Assembly (NCBI GenBank): GCA_030645995.1
Contig: JAUSMU010000053.1
Coordinates: forward strand, 1 to 35,519
DNA length: 35,519 nucleotides
Direction: 5' to 3'
DNA from: Gammaproteobacteria bacterium
Lineage (GTDB): Bacteria; Pseudomonadota; Gammaproteobacteria; Pseudomonadales; Pseudohongiellaceae
Positions 1 through 8,415 of the stretch are shown here, piece by piece (the first letter of the stretch is position 1; each line of letters begins with the position of its first letter). A program made the translations under genes and the position numbers. The notes beneath the pieces were generated by a model. The model was given only the letters and a program-made list of their open reading frames with translations. It was not told the DNA's origin and did no database searches.

Positions 1-204
1 GAGGATCGCAACAAGTCGCTGACTCAGGCCAAACATGGGCAGAGCCTGCCTACCCGTGACTGCCAGACCCCCGTGCTGGAGCATTACAATCTGGGCAACA
101 AGATTGGCATTTCCGGAACTCCCGCCCTTGTGCTGGAAGACGGAACAGTGATCCCGGGTTATCTCGACAGCCAGCAGCTCGCAGGAGTGGTTTTCGGCAA
201 GTGA
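1..204 (+). CDS. dsbC: DsbC, thiol:disulfide interchange protein, C-terminal fragment
   Basis: Reading frame 1 is open from the window edge to a TGA at 202-204, giving 67 residues; the 5' part lies outside. The fragment contains PVLEHYNLGNKIGISGTPAL followed by LEDGTVIPGY. This is the end of the thioredoxin fold in DsbC/DsbG, including the cis-proline loop (GTPA) that lies against the active site. DsbC is a periplasmic dimer that isomerises wrong disulfides and is kept reduced by DsbD, a homologue of which is encoded at 5019-7181. The CxxC motif and signal peptide are not visible here. dsbC directly upstream of hom and thrC is the Pseudomonas-type order. DsbG cannot be excluded from the fragment alone, but the neighbourhood favours DsbC. 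Confidence 0.85.
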   Translation, partial: EDRNKSLTQAKHGQSLPTRDCQTPVLEHYNLGNKIGISGTPALVLEDGTVIPGYLDSQQLAGVVFGK

Positions 205-296
205 GCTGACTCCTTGAATTCCGGCGAGAACTGCATTTTCCCAATTAATCTTTAGTACAATGTGCGCCATTTTCACCATGGCGTTGAGGATTTGTC

Positions 297-1664
297 TTGA
301 AACAGGAATCGCTACAGAGCGCGGTATCGGCCGCGAAAGACGGCAAACAGCAGTTCAATATTGGTATCTGCGGGATGGGCACCGTTGGCGGTGGCACATT
401 CACTCTGCTGCAGAGCAAGCAGGAAGAAATTACCCGACGTCTGGGAAAAACGCTCAAAGTGACTCATGTCGCCTCTCGCCGCCAGAATCCTGCTTTTGAC
501 ACCAGTAATATTCGTTTCAGCACCGACGTTTTCGCAGTAGCAGATGATCCGGCTATTGATATTCTGGTAGAAGCCATGGGCGGTATGGAACCTGCGTTTC
601 CGCTGATCATGCGCGCAATCGAGAACGGCAAGCACGTCGTGACCGCCAACAAAGCCCTCATCGCCGTGCATGGCAATGAGATTTTTGCGGCCGCCAAGCG
701 CAAGGGGGTCACTGTTGCCTATGAAAGCGCGGTGGCAGGTGGCATTCCCATCATCAAGGCATTGCGCGAAGGGTTGGCAGCCAACTCGATTCAATGGCTG
801 GCCGGTATCATCAACGGCACCGGCAACTTCATTCTGACGGAGATGGCGCAGAAGGGGCGCAGTTTTCCTGACGTGTTGAAGGAAGCACAGGCGCTCGGTT
901 ATGCCGAGGCCGATCCCACCTTCGATGTGGAAGGAATCGACGCCGCGCACAAGCTGACGATCCTCGCGTCCAATGCATTCGGTATCGCTCTGCAATTCGA
1001 GAAGGTGTACACCGAAGGAATCAGCAAAGTCACCATCGCCGACGTCAACTATGCCAATGAGCTGGGCTATCGCATCAAGCATCTCGGCATCGCTCGAATG
1101 ACCGACAAGGGCATCGAGATGCGCGTGCATCCGACGTTGATCTCCAATCAGCGCCTGATTGCCAACGTCAACGGCGTGATGAATGCGGTGGTGGTGAAGG
1201 GCGATTCCGTTGGCTCCACTCTTTACTACGGTGCGGGTGCAGGAGCCAAGGCTACTGCCTCGTCAGTGGTGGCCGATCTCATCGATATCGCGCGCGCATC
1301 CGGTTCCACTGCAGGAAATGTTCCGTCGCTGGCGTTCAATTCTCTGCGCACCGATGTGCCGATCCTCGGCATCGACGATATCGAGTGCGAGTATTATCTG
1401 CGCATCGCAGCACAGGACAAGATCGGTGTCATGGCACAAATATCTCAAGTGCTGATGACGCACGGCATCAATATCGAAGCCTTGATCCAGAAAGAACCTG
1501 ATCACAACGCCACCGGTGAAGTGACAGTGCCAATTGTCCTGTTGACGGGCAAGGTGCAGGAGCGACAAATGAACAAGGCAATTGCGGCCATTGAGGCGCT
1601 TGAGCAGGTTGTCGACAAGGTGACGCGCATGCGCGTAGAACTGTTCGATGGCGAAGGCAATTAA
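297..1664 (+). CDS. hom: Homoserine dehydrogenase
   Basis: A 455-residue protein that reduces aspartate semialdehyde to homoserine with NAD(P)H, the branch-point step to threonine and methionine. The Rossmann motif GxGxxG is at residues 26-31 (GMGTVG). The catalytic domain follows, with AGIINGTGNFILTEM and the substrate/catalytic stretch GYAEADPTFDVEGIDAAHKL. A C-terminal ACT domain (about residues 370-455, YYLRIAAQDKIGVMAQISQV) suggests feedback control by threonine. The start is TTG at 297, supported by GAGGA at 286-290 with a 6-nt spacer. It gives about 20 residues more than the compact family N-terminus, which begins just before the NAD motif. A TACAAT at 256-261 could be a -10 box but has no good -35. 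thrC follows after 56 nt, so the two are probably co-transcribed. Confidence 0.95.
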   Translation: MKQESLQSAVSAAKDGKQQFNIGICGMGTVGGGTFTLLQSKQEEITRRLGKTLKVTHVASRRQNPAFDTSNIRFSTDVFAVADDPAIDILVEAMGGMEPAFPLIMRAIENGKHVVTANKALIAVHGNEIFAAAKRKGVTVAYESAVAGGIPIIKALREGLAANSIQWLAGIINGTGNFILTEMAQKGRSFPDVLKEAQALGYAEADPTFDVEGIDAAHKLTILASNAFGIALQFEKVYTEGISKVTIADVNYANELGYRIKHLGIARMTDKGIEMRVHPTLISNQRLIANVNGVMNAVVVKGDSVGSTLYYGAGAGAKATASSVVADLIDIARASGSTAGNVPSLAFNSLRTDVPILGIDDIECEYYLRIAAQDKIGVMAQISQVLMTHGINIEALIQKEPDHNATGEVTVPIVLLTGKVQERQMNKAIAAIEALEQVVDKVTRMRVELFDGEGN

Positions 1665-1732
1665 TCAGCTATTAATCACCTGCGGGCAGAGTCGACAGGA
1701 CGTCTGCAGCAACGAGAGAATTGAAAGTGGCA

Positions 1733-3121
1733 ATGAAATATATCAGCACGCGCGGCCAGTCACCCGCCCAGAGTTTTGAACAGGTATTGTTGACTGGGCT
1801 GGCACCGGACGGCGGGCTCTACGTACCCGAGACGCTGCCACATTATTCCCGTGAGGAAATTGCAAAGTGGGCAGGGCTCGGCTACGCGGAACTGGCTCTG
1901 AAGATAATCAGCCCCTTTGTCGACGGTGCGATTCCGGAGGCCAAGCTCAAGGAGTTGATCGACAAGAGCTACGCGAATTTCTCGCACAAGGCGGTCGCCC
2001 CTTTGCGCATGCTCGGTGCCAACGAATGGGTGATGGAGCTCTACTGCGGTCCGACCCTGGCATTCAAGGATTTTGCGCTGCAATTGCTGGGACATTTGCT
2101 GGACTACGTGCTAACCAGAAATAACCAGAAGGTGGTGATTCTGGGGGCAACGTCGGGTGACACCGGTTCCGCCGCGCTGGAAGGTTGTCGTCACTGCGAG
2201 AACGTCGACATCTTCATTCTGCACCCCTATCAGCGCGTGTCCGAAGTGCAGCGTCGGCAGATGACGACGGTGCCAGGTGACAATGTTCACAACATCGCCG
2301 TACGTGGCAACTTCGACGATTGCCAGCGCATCGTGAAGGCCGCGTTTGGTGACCAGTCCTTCCTGCCTGAAGGTCGTCAACTGGTGGCGGTGAACTCCAT
2401 CAACTGGGCCAGAATCATGGCCCAGATCGTCTACTATTTTTACGCCTCCTTGCAACTGGGTGGCCCGCATCGCGAGGTCTCCTTCTCGGTGCCTACCGGC
2501 AATTTCGGTGACATCTATGCGGGTTACCTGGCTCGGCAGATGGGCTTGCCTGTCAGGCAGCTGATCATTGCGACCAACAGTAATGACATTCTGCACCGCT
2601 TCATGAGTCGCAACGAATATTCGCAGTCCGCACTCAAGCACACACTGTCTCCCAGCATGGATATCATGGTGTCGAGCAATTTTGAGCGCTATCTTTTCGA
2701 TCTGTTTGGTCGCGATGGCAAGGCGCTGGCGCAATTCATGACCGCTTCCGGCGACGCCAATCACAGTATCGACCCGGTTCGCTGGCAGGACGCGAAGCAG
2801 GTGTTTGCGAGTGCTGCCGTCAGCGACGAGGTCACTTGTGAGGTGATCCGGCAGGTCTATGAGGAAACTGGTTTCCTGATCGATCCGCATACAGCAGTTG
2901 GCGTGAAGGCGGCGCGCGAATGCAACGCGGACCACGCTGTCCCGATGATTACGCTCGCGACCGCGCACCCGGTGAAATTTGCCGATGCCGTCACCCGCGC
3001 TGGATTGGAAACGCCTGCGCTGCCCGAGCATATGCGTGATCTCTTCGAACGAGAGGAGCGATACGCCGTGCTCGACAACGCGCTGTCTGCGGTGACCGGT
3101 TACGTCCAGTCGCATCTGTGA
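1733..3121 (+). CDS. thrC: Threonine synthase
   Basis: A PLP enzyme that converts O-phosphohomoserine to threonine, the last step of the branch begun by the upstream hom. It has 462 residues from the ATG at 1733. I chose that start because MKYISTRG is the conserved family N-terminus. An in-frame GTG at 1727 has GAGAG 8 nt upstream, and a TTG lies at 1721; either would add only 2-4 residues. The PLP-binding lysine is K112 in CGPTLAFKDFALQ, and GATSGDTGSAA is the phosphate-binding loop. The length and the MELYCGPTLAFKDF motif match the long, E. coli/yeast-type threonine synthase. The stop overlaps the GTG start of recJ by 4 nt (GTGA), so translation of the two is probably coupled. Confidence 0.95.
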   Translation: MKYISTRGQSPAQSFEQVLLTGLAPDGGLYVPETLPHYSREEIAKWAGLGYAELALKIISPFVDGAIPEAKLKELIDKSYANFSHKAVAPLRMLGANEWVMELYCGPTLAFKDFALQLLGHLLDYVLTRNNQKVVILGATSGDTGSAALEGCRHCENVDIFILHPYQRVSEVQRRQMTTVPGDNVHNIAVRGNFDDCQRIVKAAFGDQSFLPEGRQLVAVNSINWARIMAQIVYYFYASLQLGGPHREVSFSVPTGNFGDIYAGYLARQMGLPVRQLIIATNSNDILHRFMSRNEYSQSALKHTLSPSMDIMVSSNFERYLFDLFGRDGKALAQFMTASGDANHSIDPVRWQDAKQVFASAAVSDEVTCEVIRQVYEETGFLIDPHTAVGVKAARECNADHAVPMITLATAHPVKFADAVTRAGLETPALPEHMRDLFEREERYAVLDNALSAVTGYVQSHL

Positions 3122-4863
3122 AGCCCCTGATTTATCGACGAGTGCCGGTGCGCGAAGGAGAATTTTCTCCGCGCGTGCCGGTGCTTCTGCAACGAATTCT
3201 TTCCGCCCGCAATGTCTTCACTGACAGTGAACTAACCCTCGATTTGCGCCATCTGCATCCCCCCGAACAACTGCTGGGATTGGAGACAGCTGTGCGACTC
3301 CTGCATGAAGAGCTGTTGCGGCAGGGGCGGGTGCTGATCATTGCGGACTTCGATGCCGATGGTGCCACCAGCTGTGCGCTGGCGGTGCGAGCCTTGCGGA
3401 CCATGGGCTTTCAGCATGTGGATTACATCGTCCCCAATCGCTTCGAATACGGATATGGTCTGACTCCAGAGATCGTGGCCCTGGCCGCGCAGCGCTCGCC
3501 TGATCTGCTCATCACCGTGGACAACGGCATATCCAGCATCGACGGAGTTCGCGCGGCGCAGCAACTCGGCATGCGGGTGTTGATTACAGATCATCATCTG
3601 CCGGGTCGCGAAATGCCTCCCGCCGATGCCATCGTGAATCCCAATCAGCCAGGTTGCCCGTTTCCCAGCAAGTCTCTGGCGGGGGTTGGTGTGGTGTTCT
3701 ACCTGCTGGCGTCGCTGCGAAGTTTTTTGCGGGAGCAGGGTTGGTTCGAGTCACAGAAGCTACCCGAACCGAACATGGCGGCTTACCTCGATCTGGTGGC
3801 GCTGGGCACCGTGGCGGATGTAGTCGGGCTGGACCGCAATAATCGCATTCTCGTCAATGAAGGGTTGAAGCGCATCCGGCAGGGGCGTGCTTGCGCGGGA
3901 ATCATGGCTTTGCTGGAAATCGGCAAGCGTCGCCGCGAGACACTGGTCGCCAGCGATCTGGGTTTTGCCGTGGGGCCGCGCCTGAATGCTGCCGGTCGTC
4001 TGGATGATATGGGGCTGGGCATTGAGTGTCTGCTCAGCGACAATCCAACGACTGCGGTTGCGATGGCGCTCGAACTGGATGCCATGAACCAGCAGCGCAA
4101 GGGCATTGAAGGGGAGATGCGCGATCAGGCCGTCAGCGAGTTGGACGCACTGCATTTTGACGAGCAAGCCGTGCCAGCGGGGGTCTGCATCTATCAGCCG
4201 GACTGGCATCAAGGGGTCATCGGAATTCTCGCTGCCAGAATCAAGGAAAAACTGCATCGCCCGGTCATTGCCTTTGCCGACGCCGGGGTGACGGGCGATG
4301 GCGAGATCGAGATCAAAGGTTCGGCACGCTCGATTCCGGGTTTACACATTCGCGATGTGCTGGATACTGTGGCTACCCGCAATCCCGGGCTGGTGACGCG
4401 CTTCGGGGGCCACGCCATGGCGGCTGGTTTGACGCTCAGGAAGTGTGACTATGAACGCTTCACCGCTGCGTTCACCGCCGAGGTGGCGGCCTTGTTGAAT
4501 GATGACGACCTGCAGGCCAGAATTGCCACAGATGGAGAGATAGGCAGCAAGGAGTTCAATATCGAAATGGCACAGGCGCTACGAGATGCCGGGCCCTGGG
4601 GGCAGAATTTCCCCGAACCGAATTTCGACGGAGTATTCAAGGTGGTGCAGCAACGTTTGCTGGGAGACAGCCATCTGAAAATGGTATTGTCGCCGCCTGC
4701 AGATGAGCGGTTGTTGCTGGACGCCATCGCCTTCAACGTCGATAGAAGTTGCTGGCCTGATGAAGGCGTGCGGCAGGTGCGTCTGGTTTACCGATTGGAT
4801 ATCAACGAATTTCGTGGCCAGCGTAACCTGCAGCTGCTGGTGGAGCATATCGAGCCTTGTTGA
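3118..4863 (+). CDS. recJ: Single-stranded-DNA 5'-3' exonuclease RecJ
   Basis: A 581-residue DHH-superfamily nuclease, close to the 577 residues of E. coli RecJ. It acts in recombination, mismatch repair and base-excision repair. Metal-binding motifs are in order: DFDADG (77-82), VDNG (134-137) and DHH (158-160), then the ALGTVADVVGL motif near 230. The DHHA1 region has GGHAMAAGL near residue 430, followed by the C-terminal OB-like region. The start is GTG at 3118, inside the thrC stop overlap, so expression probably depends on hom/thrC transcription. No promoter is visible between thrC and recJ. About 155 nt without a gene follow, holding a REP-like fragment and an inverted repeat. Confidence 0.95.
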   Translation: MKPLIYRRVPVREGEFSPRVPVLLQRILSARNVFTDSELTLDLRHLHPPEQLLGLETAVRLLHEELLRQGRVLIIADFDADGATSCALAVRALRTMGFQHVDYIVPNRFEYGYGLTPEIVALAAQRSPDLLITVDNGISSIDGVRAAQQLGMRVLITDHHLPGREMPPADAIVNPNQPGCPFPSKSLAGVGVVFYLLASLRSFLREQGWFESQKLPEPNMAAYLDLVALGTVADVVGLDRNNRILVNEGLKRIRQGRACAGIMALLEIGKRRRETLVASDLGFAVGPRLNAAGRLDDMGLGIECLLSDNPTTAVAMALELDAMNQQRKGIEGEMRDQAVSELDALHFDEQAVPAGVCIYQPDWHQGVIGILAARIKEKLHRPVIAFADAGVTGDGEIEIKGSARSIPGLHIRDVLDTVATRNPGLVTRFGGHAMAAGLTLRKCDYERFTAAFTAEVAALLNDDDLQARIATDGEIGSKEFNIEMAQALRDAGPWGQNFPEPNFDGVFKVVQQRLLGDSHLKMVLSPPADERLLLDAIAFNVDRSCWPDEGVRQVRLVYRLDINEFRGQRNLQLLVEHIEPC

Positions 4864-4868
4864 GAACG

Positions 4869-4878
4869 GCTCCCACAA
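4869..4878 (+). repeat. Short REP-like half-site
   Basis: GCTCCCACAA lies 6 nt after the recJ stop. It is identical to the right arm (24861-24870) of the long palindrome between the RIO kinase and DUF2750 genes. The core GTGGGAGC resembles REP elements known from Pseudomonas. Only one arm is recognisable here, so this may be a decayed REP or a chance 10-bp match. Confidence 0.35.
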
Positions 4879-4894
4879 CGCCCACTCCTGGTGC

Positions 4895-4919
4895 GAAATG
4901 TCACTTTTTATGACATTTC
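4895..4919. promoter_or_regulatory. Perfect 9-bp inverted repeat upstream of dsbD
   Basis: GAAATGTCA (4895-4903) and TGACATTTC (4911-4919) are exact reverse complements separated by 7 nt, CTTTTTA. No T-run follows the right arm, so a simple intrinsic terminator for recJ is unlikely. The size and dyad symmetry suit a dimeric repressor or activator site. It lies 99 nt upstream of the chosen dsbD start. I do not recognise the regulator. Confidence 0.5.
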
Positions 4920-5018
4920 CGTGCGTCAGCCGATAGCCAGCGAGGGTAGAATGGAACTATGTGGGCGAAGTATGTGACAGAAGTGTATGGCAAGATTCAA
5001 CGATCAGGAGATCAGTGC

Positions 5019-7181
5019 ATGCGCAAGTCAGTTCGTAGGCTTTTGATTCTGGGATTCCTCGCGGTGCTCCCGGCGCTCGGTCATGCCGAGCCGTTCAAAG
5101 GCGAAGAGATTGAAGTTGAGCTGATCTCCGAGAGTTCCAATGTCGTGTCTGGTCAGACATTGTGGCTGGCATTGCGACTGACTCCGACAGAGCACTGGCA
5201 TACCTATTCACGCTGGCAGGGTGATAGCGGCGACGCAACCCGCCTGAGCAACTGGCAATTGCCAGCAGGCGCTGTTGCGGGCGACTTGCAATTCCCGACC
5301 CCAACCTGGCTGCCATTTCCCGGTTCCGATCTGGTGACCTTTGCCTACGAGGATGAAATATTCCTGCCGGTGGCGATAGAGGTTCCCGCAAATCTGCAGG
5401 GCCAGACATTTGACGCGTCGGTACTAGCCGAGTGGCAGGTCTGCGATGAAATTTGTCTGTTGGGTGAAGCGACTCTGAGCCTGTCTCTGCCGGTGCAGGG
5501 CGACACTCTCGTCGCCGATGCCCGTTGGACTGAGACATTTGCGAACACGCGCGCCAATCTCCCCGTTGCTGATCACGATGTTCAGGCACTGTTTGCCATT
5601 GCCGGCGAGCGTATCAGTCTTTCGTTCCAGTCCGCAGGTGCGGTGTTCGACGGCGCGTCAGATGTCTGGTTCTTCCCCGAGAGCAAGCGCATCCTCAAGC
5701 CGGGGCCGCTGCGTGATGTCAGTATTGCTCCGAATCAGGTGCAGATTACCCATGCGCAGGCACGTCGTCTGCTGGTGGAAGGAGACAGGATTCCAGGGCT
5801 TCTATCTGTTGCCGATGCGAGTGGTCAGACGCATGGCTACCTGCTGGAGGCTGTCCCGGCGACAACCGAGAATGTCAGTTCCATCACTGCCCTTGCTGCC
5901 AATGCTGATGCGGGGTCTGGAATGGATGCAGGGCAAGGTGGCCCAGGCCTGCTGTCGGTTATCTTTATGGCTCTTGCGGGTGGACTCATTCTGAATCTCA
6001 TGCCCTGCGTCTTTCCGGTGCTCTCTCTCAAGGTCTTGAGTTTCGCGTCGAAGGGTCAGGTGGGGCACAGCGAGCAGCGTCTGCACGGCCTTGCTTATAC
6101 GGCGGGCATCGTCGTGACCTTCATGCTGCTGGCGTCGATACTGCTGGGATTGCGCGCCGGAGGAGAGGCGGTGGGTTGGGCGTTCCAACTGCAGTCGCCG
6201 TGGTTTGTCGCGATATTGATTTACTTGTTCTTCACCATGGGGCTGAGTCTGTCCGGTGTATACGAGTTTGGGTCCGGCATGATGGGCGTAGGCAGCACTC
6301 TGGCCAGTAAATCCGGCTACAAGGGCTCCTTCTTCACTGGGGTACTGGCCACTGCTGTCGCCAGTCCATGTACAGCACCGTTCATGGGCGCAGCGCTGGG
6401 GTTCGCACTGTCGCAGTCGTGGCTGGTGGCAATGGTAGTGTTCTTCTTCCTGGGATTGGGCATGGCGTTACCGTTCCTGATTCTGTCATTCAGTCCGGCA
6501 CTGCTGGCCCATATGCCCAAACCGGGTGCCTGGATGAACACCTTCAAAGAGTTCATGGCATTCCCCATGTATGCCACCGTGTTGTGGCTGTTGTGGGTGC
6601 TGGGCATGCAGGTCGGTGTCAATGGCATGGCCGTAGTGGTAGGGGCCTGTCTGTTGCTGGCCTTCGGTCTCTGGCTTCTACGGAAGCGCACCATAGCAGG
6701 GGCTTTCTGGCGTAACGCCAATGCCGTGCTTGCCGGTTTGGCGATATTGATTGCCTTCTACGCCTTGCAATCGCCGCTCCTGGCCGTGCAGGCACCAGCA
6801 GAAAGAGTCGTTGCTGCAGATGGCAGCGAGGTCGATTCAGACTATTTCGAGCCGTTTTCGGCAGCACGTCTGGCTGAGTTGCGGGCAGCAGGTCAGCCCG
6901 TGTTCATCAACATGACGGCCGCCTGGTGTATTACCTGTCTGGCGAATGAACAGACAACACTCAGCGCCGACAGCGTCCTGCAATCAATGCGCGACAACAA
7001 CATTGCCTATCTGAAGGGGGACTGGACGAATCAGGATCCCGAAATCAGCAAGGTACTGGACAGCTTCAATCGGCCGAGTGTGCCGCTGTATGTTCTCTAC
7101 CCCGGGGCGGGCAAAGATCCTGTCATACTGCCGCAGATACTGACGCCTGCCACCGTAATCGACGTGTTTGACAGTATCTAG
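5019..7181 (+). CDS. dsbD: ScsB-like protein-disulfide reductase (DsbD family)
   Basis: An inner-membrane protein of 720 residues that moves electrons from cytoplasmic thioredoxin to periplasmic partners such as DsbC. The start is ATG 5019, preceded by AGGAG (5006-5010, 8-nt spacer) and opening a signal peptide (MRKSVRRLLILGFLAVLPALGHA). An upstream in-frame ATG at 4959 would add 20 residues before the signal and is disfavoured. A long periplasmic N-terminal region contains C142xxxC146 (VCDEIC), as in ScsB-type alpha domains. The membrane beta domain has paired cysteines C330 (NLMPCVFPVL) and C451 (VASPCTAPF). The C-terminal thioredoxin domain carries C637-I-T-C640. At 720 residues it is much longer than E. 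coli DsbD (about 565), which supports the ScsB-like class. dsbC ends at 204 in this window, a likely partner. Confidence 0.88.
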   Translation: MRKSVRRLLILGFLAVLPALGHAEPFKGEEIEVELISESSNVVSGQTLWLALRLTPTEHWHTYSRWQGDSGDATRLSNWQLPAGAVAGDLQFPTPTWLPFPGSDLVTFAYEDEIFLPVAIEVPANLQGQTFDASVLAEWQVCDEICLLGEATLSLSLPVQGDTLVADARWTETFANTRANLPVADHDVQALFAIAGERISLSFQSAGAVFDGASDVWFFPESKRILKPGPLRDVSIAPNQVQITHAQARRLLVEGDRIPGLLSVADASGQTHGYLLEAVPATTENVSSITALAANADAGSGMDAGQGGPGLLSVIFMALAGGLILNLMPCVFPVLSLKVLSFASKGQVGHSEQRLHGLAYTAGIVVTFMLLASILLGLRAGGEAVGWAFQLQSPWFVAILIYLFFTMGLSLSGVYEFGSGMMGVGSTLASKSGYKGSFFTGVLATAVASPCTAPFMGAALGFALSQSWLVAMVVFFFLGLGMALPFLILSFSPALLAHMPKPGAWMNTFKEFMAFPMYATVLWLLWVLGMQVGVNGMAVVVGACLLLAFGLWLLRKRTIAGAFWRNANAVLAGLAILIAFYALQSPLLAVQAPAERVVAADGSEVDSDYFEPFSAARLAELRAAGQPVFINMTAAWCITCLANEQTTLSADSVLQSMRDNNIAYLKGDWTNQDPEISKVLDSFNRPSVPLYVLYPGAGKDPVILPQILTPATVIDVFDSI

Positions 7182-7190
7182 AGCGCCATT

Positions 7191-7208
7191 CATGACTTTC
7201 TGGTCATG
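7191..7208. promoter_or_regulatory. Inverted repeat between dsbD and the PerM-like gene
   Basis: CATGAC (7191-7196) and GTCATG (7203-7208) form a perfect 6-bp dyad with a 6-nt spacer. AGCGC and GCGCT flank it just outside. The AT-rich run TGATAATAAAAAA follows at 7218-7230. It could be an operator or a weak hairpin after dsbD. Only the symmetry is seen; no regulator is identified. Confidence 0.3.
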
Positions 7209-7241
7209 CTGCCGCGCTGATAATAAAAAACTGAGAACGCT

Positions 7242-8288
7242 ATGAAGCTGCTCAAATTTGGCATGATCCTGCTGATAACCAGTCTGGTCTTCACACTCCT
7301 GATCGTCGCCAAGGATCTACTGCTGCCTCTGGTCATCGCCATCGCCTTCTGGTACCTGATCAATCTTCTGGCCAGCGGCTTTGCGCGTCTTCGGTTCGGG
7401 GCGCTAGTGTTACCTCGGACCATGTGCTTCGCTGCTTCAATTTTGACCTTCGTGGCAACTATTTCCGTCGTCGTCCGCTTCATCCGGATCAGTCTGAACG
7501 ACCTGACCAGCGTGACGATAGATTACGGAGCGAATCTGCGTGCACTCTGGGAACGTTTACCGTTTGCGGAATATCTGCCGGTGGAGGGTTTCATCGACAC
7601 GGTGACCACCAGGCTCGATCTTTCTGCAATTCTCGCCACAATTGCTGTCTCGTTCACAGGGTTGGCTAGAGACAGTACGCTGATTGTGATTTATGTCGGC
7701 TTCCTGCTTTTCGAACAAGGCAATTTCAATCGCAAGCTGACGGCGCTGATCAATGACCCCAATCAGGAGCGCAGAGTGGTGGGGATGCTGGCGCAGATCA
7801 AAGGCGACATACAGAAGTACATCAGCATCAAGTTTCTCGCCAGTGCGACTACCGGTATCCTGAGTTACATTCTGCTGCGGAACCTCGACGTCAAATTCGC
7901 GGAGATCTGGGCTTTGCTGATATTCCTGCTTAATTTCATCCCTACCATTGGCTCCATTGTGGCGACAATCTTCCCCTCGTTGATGGCGTTGGCGCAGTCG
8001 AACGATGGCTTCGGTCTATTCTTCACTGTACTGATCGGCATCACCTCGTTTCAGGTTCTCATTGGCAATATTCTGGAGCCGCGCATCACCGGTCAGTCTC
8101 TCAACCTCAGTCCTGTGGTGATCTTGTTCAATCTCGCCCTGTGGGGAGCGATCTGGGGCGTGCCTGGCATGTTTCTATGCGTGCCATTGCTCATCATTAC
8201 CACGATCGTCCTCGCACACTTCCCGAAAACCCGGCCAATAGCCATCTTGCTGTCGACTGACGGCAGGTTGAATATCACGGAAGATTGA
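7242..8288 (+). CDS. AI-2E family (PerM/YdiK-like) membrane transporter
   Basis: A 348-residue polytopic inner-membrane protein. It has two N-terminal hydrophobic segments (FGMILLITSLVFTLLIVA and LLLPLVIAIAFWYLI), a central less hydrophobic region with DPNQERRV and FLASATTGILSYILL, then several C-terminal membrane segments. LLNFIPTIGSIVATIFPSLM and GNILEPRITGQSLNLSPVVI are the conserved loops of the AI-2E/PerM family. Members have been linked to autoinducer-2 export, Na+/H+ exchange or permease roles, and the substrate cannot be read from sequence. The start is ATG 7242 with a weak GAGA upstream at 7233-7236. It lies 60 nt after dsbD and may share its transcript. The alaS promoter overlaps its 3' end. 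Confidence 0.8.
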   Translation: MKLLKFGMILLITSLVFTLLIVAKDLLLPLVIAIAFWYLINLLASGFARLRFGALVLPRTMCFAASILTFVATISVVVRFIRISLNDLTSVTIDYGANLRALWERLPFAEYLPVEGFIDTVTTRLDLSAILATIAVSFTGLARDSTLIVIYVGFLLFEQGNFNRKLTALINDPNQERRVVGMLAQIKGDIQKYISIKFLASATTGILSYILLRNLDVKFAEIWALLIFLLNFIPTIGSIVATIFPSLMALAQSNDGFGLFFTVLIGITSFQVLIGNILEPRITGQSLNLSPVVILFNLALWGAIWGVPGMFLCVPLLIITTIVLAHFPKTRPIAILLSTDGRLNITED

Positions 8289-8289
8289 T

Positions 8290-8318
8290 CTGCAAAGAGG
8301 GGCTGTTAGGGTTATAAT
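8290..8318 (+). promoter_or_regulatory. Candidate sigma-70 promoter for alaS
   Basis: A perfect -10 box, TATAAT, is at 8313-8318. A weak -35, CTGCAA at 8290-8295, lies 17 nt upstream. It starts directly after the stop codon of the preceding gene. The leader to the alaS ATG would be about 90 nt. Confidence 0.5.
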
Positions 8319-8355
8319 TCTCAATCCTGTATCAAGCTGAAATGCCCCATGTGCG

Positions 8356-8375
8356 CGGCTTGCAGGCCGATTTTT
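8356..8375 (+). terminator. Stem-loop plus T-run in the alaS leader (possible attenuator)
   Basis: CGGCT (8356-8360) and GGCCG (8365-8369) pair, with one G-U pair, around a TGCA loop, and ATTTTT follows at 8370-8375. This is the shape of a weak intrinsic terminator. Its place between the promoter and the ATG at 8416 suggests leader control. The stem is only 5 bp. Confidence 0.35.
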
Positions 8376-8415
8376 GTATCAATACGTTGTCCTTACATTG
8401 TCCTTGGAAGATTTG

